A stretch of DNA of 11,449 nt from Eikenella sp963548155. GTDB taxonomy: Bacteria > Pseudomonadota > Gammaproteobacteria > Burkholderiales > Neisseriaceae. Made by a program: the position numbers and the translations under genes. Every line of letters begins with the position of its first letter. The first letter of the stretch is position 1. The stretch is from positions 1-11,449 of the forward strand of contig CAUUTP010000065.1 in NCBI GenBank assembly GCA_963548155.1. Direction: 5' to 3'. The notes below the pieces were generated by a model, which was not told where the DNA came from, did not search any database, and saw only the letters and a list, made by a program, of their open reading frames with translations. This document shows positions 5,991-11,449 of the stretch, piece by piece.

Positions 5991-6517
5991 ATGCCGGCTC
6001 CGCGCCTTTCGGCGATGGCGGCCAGCGCCCAGGCAGTAATGGCATCGGCATCAGCGGCCAGTTCAACACCTTCGCCACCGCAGAAATTGCGCCAATCATT
6101 TAAATAGGCGCAGGGCAGGGTGGTGAGCACGGGGATGCCTGCGGCGGCCGCGACAAGATATTCGGCTAAAAGCCCGCGGTTTTCTATTTCGGCGTGGCCG
6201 AATTTATTGATGAAGACTAAGTCAGCTTGCGCCTGGACGGCATCGCGCACCGCAGCGCCCGCTGCGACCAGCCTGCCGCCATCAAGTTTGCAGCCGGACG
6301 AGCCGCTGCCGAGGTTTTGGAAGATGGAAAATTCCACGCCGTCGGCAATGGAAACGAGGCGGGAATTGATGTGGCGGCCTTGATTGTCTAGTGGGTTGAG
6401 CAGGCCGCCTAGGTGAAAACCGAGACGGCGCAATTCGGTGGCGGTGTGCCACAGTGCGGCGGTGGCGGCGTCGCCTTCGTCGTTGTAGAGGACGGCGGCG
6501 GTGGAAAAATCGTTCAT
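5987..6517 (-). CDS. DUF2478-family protein
   Basis: The 176-residue cytoplasmic protein matches, by motif recall, the DUF2478 family (PF10649). It has an N-terminal strand-turn VLYNDEGDAATAALWHTA where NTPases carry a P-loop, but no GKS/T; then LGSGSSGCKLDGGRL, ADLVFINKFGHAEIENRGL, GIPVLTTLP and NDWRNFCGG. The 'INKFG.AE..GRGL' stretch is the clearest family mark. From memory, members often sit beside molybdenum transport or cofactor genes and are sometimes labelled molybdenum ABC ATP-binding proteins, although they lack classical Walker motifs; the biochemical role is not known to me. It is coupled by ATGA overlap to the binding lipoprotein gene. No strong ribosome-binding site precedes the ATG. 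A DUS hairpin 60 bases upstream separates it from the receptor gene. Confidence 0.82.
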   Translation of the reverse strand: MNDFSTAAVLYNDEGDAATAALWHTATELRRLGFHLGGLLNPLDNQGRHINSRLVSIADGVEFSIFQNLGSGSSGCKLDGGRLVAAGAAVRDAVQAQADLVFINKFGHAEIENRGLLAEYLVAAAAGIPVLTTLPCAYLNDWRNFCGGEGVELAADADAITAWALAAIAERRGAGI

Positions 6518-6576
6518 GGTCGGAACCGGCTTGGGCTAGATGGAGTTGAACTTTACTGCAATCTTAATATTTTTAG

Positions 6577-6613
6577 GTTTTCAGGTAGCCTTTAGGAGAG
6601 GCTACCTGAAAAC
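6577..6613. terminator. DUS hairpin upstream of the DUF2478 gene
   Basis: Perfect 15-base arms, each with an exact eikDUS (6580-6591, 6599-6610), and a 7-base loop. With the palindrome at 6859 it makes read-through from the receptor gene into the DUF2478-binding protein pair doubtful. Confidence 0.75.
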
Positions 6614-6731
6614 GGGGCAAGCCTGCTGTATCCATCGATATTTTATCGGGCTCCGGCAAGGAGCTTCTGGCTACCGAATATTGTGCCGCTGTGCAGCGGC
6701 GCTGTCTATTTCATGTGTGCAGGCGGCAGCT

Positions 6732-6840
6732 TATAGCGGATAAATCGAATTTCCGCTACGGCGTGGGTTGGCCTTGCCGTATGCACGCGCTGCCTGTGGC
6801 GCATTGCCTTGTAATCGACAGTCGAATTGAATCCGCTATG
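6732..6840. mobile_element. Diverged Correia-like miniature element (109 bp)
   Basis: The ends are TATAGCGGATAAATCGA and, on the other strand, CATAGCGGATTCAATTCGA. They form imperfect inverted repeats close to the Correia end TATAGTGGATTAA. The interior aligns loosely with the Correia core (TACGGCGT, GCCTTGCCGTA, GCCTTGT). It is more degenerate than the element at 717-811. No coding capacity. Confidence 0.55.
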
Positions 6841-6858
6841 ATTTTGTTGCAGTTGTGC

Positions 6859-6892
6859 TTTCAGGTAGCCTGAAGCTTCAGGCTACCTGAAA
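6859..6892. terminator. Perfect 34-bp DUS palindrome, terminator of the receptor gene
   Basis: Two exact eikDUS copies (6860-6871, 6880-6891) around a central GAAGCTTC give 17-base perfect arms, 18 bases after the receptor stop codon. Likely Rho-independent terminator, usable from both strands. Confidence 0.8.
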
Positions 6893-6910
6893 ATGCAGGC
6901 CGTTTACGGT

Positions 6911-8908
6911 TTAAAACGCGTAGCGCAGATTGGTGAACCAGGTACGGCCAGGCATGGGGTAGCCATCGCTCAGCTCGTAATGGCGGTTGCCAATGTTTTC
7001 GATGCCGGCTTCCCAGCTCATGCCTTCGCGGATACGCCAAACGGCTTTGGCGTTGTAAACTGCGTAGCCGCCGAGGGTGCGCGTGTTGTTGCCGTAGGAG
7101 GATTTGCGGCCGGTTTCGGCCAGCACGGAGGCGTGCAGGCTGACACGCTCGATGGGGCGGTATTCGGCATAGGCTGATAGTTTGTGGCTGGGGGTGTTCA
7201 GCATTGGGGTGTCGGTGCTGCCGAGGTCTTTGCGGTTCAGGTAGCCGTAGGCGGCGCCGAGCGTCCATTGGCTGCCGATGTCTTGACGCAGGCTGAGCTC
7301 GATGCCGGTGTGGCGGGTGCGGCCGATGTTTTGGGTTTGCTGGCAATAGCCACGCACTGGAGAGCGGCGGCAGGTGCGGCCGGTGGGGTCGGGCACGTAG
7401 GCGTTTTGGATTTCGTTGAGCAGGCGGCTGTAGAACACGGCAGCTTCGGCTTCTGCGCCAGCCCACGGTTTGCCGCGCCAGCCCAATTCGATGTGGTTGG
7501 CACGCTCAGATTCTAAGTCGGGGTTGGGGATGGCACGCCCCCGCTTGTAAGAATAGCGGTCTTTCAGGCTGGGAAAACGTGATTTGCTCGATACCGTGCC
7601 GTAGAAGCTGTGGTTTTCGTTCGGGCGGTAGCTCAGTTCCAGCAGGCCGTTTACCGAAGAAGTTTTGCCATTGTTAAACGTGGCGGGCAGCTCTTTGGTG
7701 GCGAGGCGCTCATAGTCTACGCCGCTGCGCAGCCGCCAGGTCGGAGTAAAGTCGATTTGGTGTTCGACGGCGATTTGGTGGGCGGCATCACGGAAAACTT
7801 GGTTATCTTTGAACTCGTGATGGCGGTCGGTTTTATATTGGTAGCCGACTTGCAACAGCTGGTTTTGCCATGCAGTGGTGGAGAAGTTGATGCTCAGGCC
7901 GGTGGTGCGGTCTTTGTAGACGCTGATGTCGCCATCGGGCACGAGGTAGCTGCTATCGCTGTATGCTTGCATGCCGTTTTTGTAGGTGTCGCGGTAGGCA
8001 CGGATTTTCAGGCGGTTGGCTTCGCCAAGGCCGATGTTGCCGATGAAGTAGTAGCTGTCTTTATCCCAATACGGCCAGCGCCAGTAGCGGGCGTCTACGT
8101 TGGCAGTGCCGACATAAACGGGCTGCTGTTTTTCGCTGCGGATACCGCTGTAGCCGATGGCGTATTCGTCGGTCAGGTTGGGGGTGAAGCCTAGTTTGAG
8201 CGAATAGTGGCGGTCGGTGCGGGCGGCGTTTTCGCGGTAGGAACCGGTGTCGGTGGGGCTGCGCTTTGGGTCGTGGAAATGGTGCGGCAGGCGGAAGCGG
8301 TCGGAGTCTAAATAAGCGAAACCGCCCTGTACATAGAAGCGGCCAGTATTGGCGCCGAAGTTGGCGGACAGGTTGTGGCCAACGGTATCGTCGAAGCCGA
8401 TATTGATGTCGCCTTCAAACGGTTTGCTCGGTTTGCGCGTGACTAGGTTAATCGCACCACCCAAAGTATTGGGGCCGTACATTAGCGAAGCGCCGCTCTT
8501 GGCTACGCGGATTGACGAGAGGCCGGGGGTGAGAAAGCGGGCGAAGTCCACATAGCCGTCGTAGGGGACGTATTGCGGGATGCCGTCGAGAAACAGCGGC
8601 ACTTGGCGGGCATCGTAGCTGCGCACGCGCAGGCCGGTTTCGTTGCGGCCGCCGGAAAAGTCGATGTTTACGCCGGGCAGGGGCTCGAGTGCTTCAGCGA
8701 TGTTTTGGCTATTGTTGCGGCGGATGTCTTCGGTGGTAAGGGTACGTTCGCCAGCATCGGTGCTGCGGGTACGCTGGCCGGTGATGGTGATCTGGCCTAA
8801 TTCGAAAGATTGCTCTTCGGGGCTTGTGCCGTCGGCAAAGGCTTGGGGGGTGGCGGCCAAGGCAAGCAGGCCGAGCAGGATGGCGTTGTGGGAGAAGCGG
8901 GGAGACAT
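6911..8908 (-). CDS. TonB-dependent outer-membrane receptor
   Basis: The 665-residue protein is complete: signal peptide 1-25 (cleavage after AFA), a TonB-box-like ELGQITITG at about 36-44, a plug domain to about residue 160 (ALEPLPGVNIDFSGG, LFLDGIPQYVPYDG, SLMYGPNTLGGAINLVTRKP), and a barrel of about 500 residues ending in the outer-membrane C-terminal Phe (LRYAF). The late signature SRFPSLKDRY...NPDLESERANHIELGW is usual in BtuB/siderophore-type receptors. Two cysteines (513, 522) nine residues apart probably close an extracellular loop. The ligand is not determinable; the barrel length suits small chelates. No Fur-box-like sequence is visible upstream; instead an AT-rich palindrome overlaps the start codon, and no Shine-Dalgarno is present. 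It is flanked by the DUF2478/binding-protein pair downstream and the di-Mop gene upstream on the same strand. A near-DUS at 7236-7247 lies inside. Confidence 0.95.
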   Translation of the reverse strand: MSPRFSHNAILLGLLALAATPQAFADGTSPEEQSFELGQITITGQRTRSTDAGERTLTTEDIRRNNSQNIAEALEPLPGVNIDFSGGRNETGLRVRSYDARQVPLFLDGIPQYVPYDGYVDFARFLTPGLSSIRVAKSGASLMYGPNTLGGAINLVTRKPSKPFEGDINIGFDDTVGHNLSANFGANTGRFYVQGGFAYLDSDRFRLPHHFHDPKRSPTDTGSYRENAARTDRHYSLKLGFTPNLTDEYAIGYSGIRSEKQQPVYVGTANVDARYWRWPYWDKDSYYFIGNIGLGEANRLKIRAYRDTYKNGMQAYSDSSYLVPDGDISVYKDRTTGLSINFSTTAWQNQLLQVGYQYKTDRHHEFKDNQVFRDAAHQIAVEHQIDFTPTWRLRSGVDYERLATKELPATFNNGKTSSVNGLLELSYRPNENHSFYGTVSSKSRFPSLKDRYSYKRGRAIPNPDLESERANHIELGWRGKPWAGAEAEAAVFYSRLLNEIQNAYVPDPTGRTCRRSPVRGYCQQTQNIGRTRHTGIELSLRQDIGSQWTLGAAYGYLNRKDLGSTDTPMLNTPSHKLSAYAEYRPIERVSLHASVLAETGRKSSYGNNTRTLGGYAVYNAKAVWRIREGMSWEAGIENIGNRHYELSDGYPMPGRTWFTNLRYAF

Positions 8909-8927
8909 ATATAATGGCTTATGTATA
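8906..8927 (-). promoter_or_regulatory. AT-rich palindrome overlapping the receptor start codon
   Basis: Arms CATATATAA (8906-8914) and TTATGTATA (8919-8927) pair at 7 of 9 positions around TGGC. The receptor ATG is the last three bases on the - strand. No Shine-Dalgarno is seen. TATACA within the distal arm could act as a -10, giving a very short leader. The spacing of TATAT and TATGT half-sites is reminiscent of ModE operators, but the match is weak. Confidence 0.4.
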
Positions 8928-8977
8928 GTTTAGTTAAGATTGAGTGAATCTAACTTGCTCACTGAACATATGCCATC

Positions 8978-9000
8978 AGCCGAAGGGATTAGATAGAGTG
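8978..9000 (-). repeat. Copy 2 of the direct repeat, upstream of the receptor gene
   Basis: It starts AGCCGAAGGG and shares about 20 of 23 positions with 4825-4848. It lies 70 bases before the receptor ATG. The adjoining TAGAGTGAATTAAA resembles one end of a Correia element, so it may be a remnant of repeat DNA rather than a control site. Confidence 0.45.
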
Positions 9001-9118
9001 AATTAAAAGTAAGGGTGTTGCTGTGTTGATTCGCCTGTTGTCTGTGTTGTATGCAGTTTACCATTTTTCCTTGGTTCAAGCGTAATCTGCTATGCAGCCG
9101 CTATTTTGCCAAACGAAA

Positions 9119-9171
9119 AAAGGCTACCTGAAAACATAATTCGGTTGAAGCCATGTTTTCAGGTAGCCTTT
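9119..9171 (-). terminator. DUS terminator of the di-Mop gene
   Basis: The 19-base perfect stem (9119-9137 with 9153-9171) contains two exact eikDUS, a 15-base loop and, on the - strand, a run of six T. It begins 24 bases after the di-Mop stop codon and is the best-formed intrinsic terminator in the window. It separates that gene from the receptor gene. Confidence 0.85.
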
Positions 9172-9194
9172 GGTGGCTCTTGTTTGGATGATTA

Positions 9195-9623
9195 TTAAGC
9201 GACTACGCCCAAAATCACGCTGCTGGCTTTGAAAATGGCGGTAACCTTTTGGCCGGGGTGCAAATCGAGGGTTTCGGTGCTTTGCATGGTGATGCCGGCA
9301 GTGAGGATGAGACTGCCGCCGATGTCGATGCTGACGATGGAGTTCACGGCGCCGCGTTCAACATGGGTAACAAGGCCAGCGAGCTGGTTGCGGGCGGAGA
9401 GCTTCATCGGGTGCAGGTCGGTGGCCACGATGATGTTGCTGGCTTTAATCAGCGCGGTGGCCAAACCGCCTTCCGCCAAGCCCAGCTCGCGGCAGCTTTC
9501 TTCGGTTACGGTGCCGACGAGGCTCATGCCGTTGGCCAGCTGGAGTGTGATTTCGCTGGTAACGGGGCCGTGTTTGACGGCAGTGATTTTGCCGGGCAGT
9601 TGGTTACGGGCACTGGTTTTCAT
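9195..9623 (-). CDS. Di-Mop molbindin (molybdate/tungstate-binding protein, ModG-like)
   Basis: The 142-residue cytoplasmic protein consists of two tandem Mop/TOBE repeats, residues about 4-67 and 76-139. Each starts SARNQL(P/A)G and ends with KAS(N/S)(I/V)I; these are the segments that form oxyanion sites between subunits in known molbindins. The size equals ModG-type proteins, which store or buffer molybdate and tungstate for cofactor synthesis. I chose the ATG at 9623 because it starts right at the first repeat; ATGs at 9650 and 9656 and a TTG at 9707 are in frame, and none of the starts has a clear Shine-Dalgarno. The stop is doubled (TAATAA). There is no DNA-binding domain, so it is not ModE, and no ATPase domain, so it is not ModC. 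It is divergent from narG, whose product needs molybdenum. A palindrome lies 44 bases upstream. Confidence 0.93.
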   Translation of the reverse strand: MKTSARNQLPGKITAVKHGPVTSEITLQLANGMSLVGTVTEESCRELGLAEGGLATALIKASNIIVATDLHPMKLSARNQLAGLVTHVERGAVNSIVSIDIGGSLILTAGITMQSTETLDLHPGQKVTAIFKASSVILGVVA

Positions 9624-9666
9624 AAGAGAGTTACTTTTGTTATTTTCCATAAACATAATTAAATGT

Positions 9667-9683
9667 GAATAATGCCATAATTC
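9667..9683 (-). promoter_or_regulatory. 17-bp palindrome upstream of the di-Mop gene
   Basis: GAATAATGCCATAATTC has 8-base arms around one central base with 7 of 8 pairs matching. It lies 44-60 bases before the chosen di-Mop start. Its core ATAATGCCATAAT resembles ATAAGCCATTAT in the receptor palindrome. Candidate operator; the regulator is unknown. Confidence 0.4.
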
Positions 9684-9875
9684 GGCTTGAGTTGGAAGGA
9701 GGTGCAATTCTAGCCGAATATGCCTGCCATCACATACTCTTCTAATGATGTATTGGCAATCATTATTTTGAACTAGTTCTTTCGGAGTAATTTATATCCA
9801 TCGAATGAATGGCAATTAAACCTATTGGAAGCATGTTCTTTAATGCTTGCTTGTTTTATAGTTCAATCCACTGAG

Positions 9876-9881
9876 TATAAA
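9876..9881 (+). promoter_or_regulatory. Possible narG -10 element
   Basis: TATAAA preceded by GAG, about 82 bases before the narG ATG. No good -35 is present at 16-18 bases upstream, which would suit an activator-dependent promoter. Weak evidence based only on sequence resemblance. Confidence 0.3.
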
Positions 9882-9963
9882 AGTATTTCGGTTTTGAGAA
9901 TAGCTTTGCACAGGAAGGCTTTTGCACGGTTTTGCTGGCAAAGCATACACATAGGGATTGCAC

Positions 9964-11449
9964 ATGAGCCATTTCTTAGATCGCCTGACCTTCTTCAGGC
10001 AAAAGCGCGAGCCGTTTTCTAACGGTCACGGCGTTTTAACCAACGAAGACCGCAAGTGGGAAAATGCCTACCGCAGCCGCTGGTCGCACGACAAAATCGC
10101 CCGTTCTACCCACGGCGTGAACTGTACCGGTTCATGCTCGTGGAAAATCTACGTTAAAAACGGCATCATCACCTGGGAAACCCAGCAAACCGATTATCCG
10201 CGCACCCGCCCGGATTTGCCCAACCACGAGCCCCGCGGCTGCCCGCGTGGTGCATCGTACAGCTGGTATGTTTATTCTGCCCAGCGCATCAAATATCCGA
10301 TGATGCGCGGCGCGCTGGCCGAACTGTGGCGCGAAGCGCGTAAAACCAAAGACCCGATCGAAGCATGGAAATGGATTGTGGAAGACCCCGAGCGCTCCAA
10401 GTCCTACAAATCCCAGCGCGGCTTGGGCGGCTTCGTGCGTTCCAACTGGGACGAAGCCTATGAAATGGTGGCCGCAGCCAACTGCTACACCATCAAGAAA
10501 TACGGTCCCGACCGTGTTATCGGCTTCTCGCCGATTCCTGCCATGTCAATGATCAGCTACGCTGCAGGCGCGCGCTATCTTGGTTTGATCGGCGGCGTGC
10601 CGCTGTCGTTCTACGACTGGTATTGCGACCTGCCGCCTGCTTCACCGCAGACTTGGGGTGAACAGACCGACGTGGCCGAATCTGCCGACTGGTACAACTC
10701 CAACTATCTTTTGGTCTGGGGTTCCAACATCCCGATGACCCGTACCCCAGACGCCCACTTCTACACAGAAGTGCGCTACAAAGGTACCAAAACTGTTGCC
10801 GTGTCGTCCGACTTCGGCGAAATGGCCAAGTTCAGCGACATCTGGCTCGCGCCGCGCCAAGGCACGGATGCTGCGCTGGCGATGGCGATGGGACACGTTA
10901 TCCTCAAAGAGTTCCACATCGACAATCCTTCCGACTATTTCCAAGATTACTGCCGTCGCCTGACCGATATGCCGGTGCTGGTGTGCTTGAAAGAAGATGG
11001 CGAAGGGTACCGCCCGGAATACACTCTGCGTGCCTCCCATCTGAGCGACAACTTCGGCGAAGAGAAAAATCCCGATTGGAAAGTACTGGCGTGGAACGAG
11101 AAAACCGACAGCCTGATGTTGCCCAACGGCTCTATCGGCTTCCGTTGGGATGGCAGCCAAAAATGGAATCTGGAAACCAAGGCACAGGATGACCAGGATG
11201 TTCAGGCAGCCTTGTCGCTGAAGGCATGCGCCGATGACGTGGTACGCGTTGGTTTCGATTACTTCGGCGGCGAATTCGACGAAGAAAAAACCTTCCGCAG
11301 AGTGCCGGTAAAACGCATCACCTTGGCCGACGGCAGCAGCCAGCTGGTGGCCACTGTATTCGACCTCCTGGTAGCGCAATACGGCGTAGATAATGGCTTG
11401 GGCGACGAGAACGTGGCCAAAGATTATTTTGACGACAAGCCCTACACGC
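9964..11449 (+). CDS. narG: Respiratory nitrate reductase alpha subunit, N-terminal 495 residues (3' end outside the window)
   Basis: NarG is the molybdenum-bis-MGD catalytic subunit of membrane-bound NarGHI; it reduces nitrate to nitrite using quinol-derived electrons on the cytoplasmic side. The frame runs open from ATG to the window edge, about 40% of the usual 1,240 or so residues. The N-terminus MSHFLDRLTFF resembles the E. coli form. The FS0 cluster ligands are visible (H50, C54, C58 in STHGVNCTGSCSW; C93 in RGCPRG), as is the Mo-ligand aspartate D222 in YDWYCDLPPASPQTWGEQTD. The segments NGSIGFRWDG and LPNHEPRG are strongly conserved. AGGG seven bases before the ATG is the ribosome-binding site. 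narK does not precede it; the upstream neighbour is the divergent di-Mop gene, a sensible partner as NarG needs molybdenum. Regulation by oxygen/nitrate is expected for the family but no site was recognised. Confidence 0.98.
   Translation, partial: MSHFLDRLTFFRQKREPFSNGHGVLTNEDRKWENAYRSRWSHDKIARSTHGVNCTGSCSWKIYVKNGIITWETQQTDYPRTRPDLPNHEPRGCPRGASYSWYVYSAQRIKYPMMRGALAELWREARKTKDPIEAWKWIVEDPERSKSYKSQRGLGGFVRSNWDEAYEMVAAANCYTIKKYGPDRVIGFSPIPAMSMISYAAGARYLGLIGGVPLSFYDWYCDLPPASPQTWGEQTDVAESADWYNSNYLLVWGSNIPMTRTPDAHFYTEVRYKGTKTVAVSSDFGEMAKFSDIWLAPRQGTDAALAMAMGHVILKEFHIDNPSDYFQDYCRRLTDMPVLVCLKEDGEGYRPEYTLRASHLSDNFGEEKNPDWKVLAWNEKTDSLMLPNGSIGFRWDGSQKWNLETKAQDDQDVQAALSLKACADDVVRVGFDYFGGEFDEEKTFRRVPVKRITLADGSSQLVATVFDLLVAQYGVDNGLGDENVAKDYFDDKPYT

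Larger units (their letters stand above)
6518..6910. other. Spacer between receptor and DUF2478 genes
   Basis: No credible gene is seen. The spacer holds two DUS hairpins (6577-6613 and 6859-6892) and a Correia-like element (6732-6840). The AT-rich stretch just before the DUF2478 gene (about 6535-6576) could hold its promoter, but no convincing -35/-10 pair is visible. Confidence 0.7.
9624..9963. other. Divergent control region between di-Mop gene and narG
   Basis: The 340 AT-rich bases contain no credible gene. They hold the palindrome 9667-9683, an unusually perfect Shine-Dalgarno-like AAGGAGGTG (9696-9704, + strand), an AATGAT/ATCATT inverted repeat (9744-9764), the 10-bp palindrome GAACTAGTTC (9770-9779) and a possible narG -10. 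No eikDUS occurs here. I could not find a convincing FNR site (TTGAT-N4-ATCAA) or NarL heptamer. Confidence 0.6.

Noticed and set aside
7610..8194. + strand ORF inside the receptor gene
   Set aside because: No start context or recognisable motifs; fully inside a gene with unambiguous receptor features.
8994..9007. TAGAGTGAATTAAA as a third Correia-element end
   Set aside because: Only one end is seen; I found no matching inverted end or Correia core downstream. Kept only as a remark on the direct repeat.
8909..9118. Fur box or riboswitch upstream of the receptor gene (for example a cobalamin riboswitch)
   Set aside because: No GATAAT-type repeats and no B12-box-like sequence were seen; the leader between the likely promoter and the ATG is too short for a riboswitch.
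564..9171. Regularly recurring 12-mers considered as a CRISPR or other array
   Set aside because: Spacing is irregular, orientation varies and copies lie both in and between genes; they are DNA uptake sequences.
9249..9662. + strand ORFs opposite the di-Mop gene
   Set aside because: The two repeated SARNQL..KAS blocks on the - strand are decisive; the + strand frames are shadows.
9195..9707. TTG start at 9707 for the di-Mop protein (170 aa)
   Set aside because: The extra 28 residues have no Mop similarity and no ribosome-binding site; the sequence there resembles control DNA and includes the palindrome.
10642..11379. 245-codon - strand ORF inside narG
   Set aside because: The + strand frame matches NarG over its whole length, with cluster and Mo ligands in place.

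Overview
The window looks like a chromosomal segment of a betaproteobacterium of the family Neisseriaceae, most likely the genus Eikenella. The main evidence is the 12-mer AGGCTACCTGAA (or its complement), which occurs well over a dozen times and matches the DNA-uptake-sequence dialect described for Eikenella corrodens (eikDUS). Two short Correia-like elements, the high-GC codon use and the presence of a nitrate reductase fit the same group.

Left part (1-3200): the 3' end of cysS on the + strand ends in a perfect DUS palindrome and is followed by a Correia-like element. All genes from there to 9623 are on the - strand. Read left to right, they begin with an unidentified two-helix membrane protein whose 3' half is clearly AT-richer than its 5' half. 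Next is a small frame-disrupted ORF just downstream of ribF, and then ribF itself (riboflavin kinase/FAD synthetase).

Middle (3200-6520): a class I SAM-dependent methyltransferase; two tandem paralogous small exported four-cysteine proteins, one intact and one apparently frameshifted just after its start; and a two-gene, ATGA-coupled unit encoding a DUF2478-family protein and a Tat-type lipoprotein solute-binding protein of the FecB/BtuF/MolA class.

Right part (6520-11449): an intergenic stretch with two DUS hairpins and a second Correia-like element; a complete TonB-dependent outer-membrane receptor; a small cytoplasmic protein made of two Mop (molybdate-binding) repeats; and, divergently on the + strand, the first 495 codons of narG, the molybdenum-containing catalytic subunit of respiratory nitrate reductase.

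The most interesting reading is functional. Outer-membrane receptor, periplasmic binding lipoprotein, DUF2478 protein (a family I recall from molybdenum-related neighbourhoods), a di-Mop molbindin and a molybdoenzyme lie side by side. This suggests a TonB-dependent route for molybdate/tungstate (or a metallophore carrying it) feeding nitrate respiration. That is an inference from context. No permease or ATPase gene is in the window, and the substrate cannot be read from the sequence.
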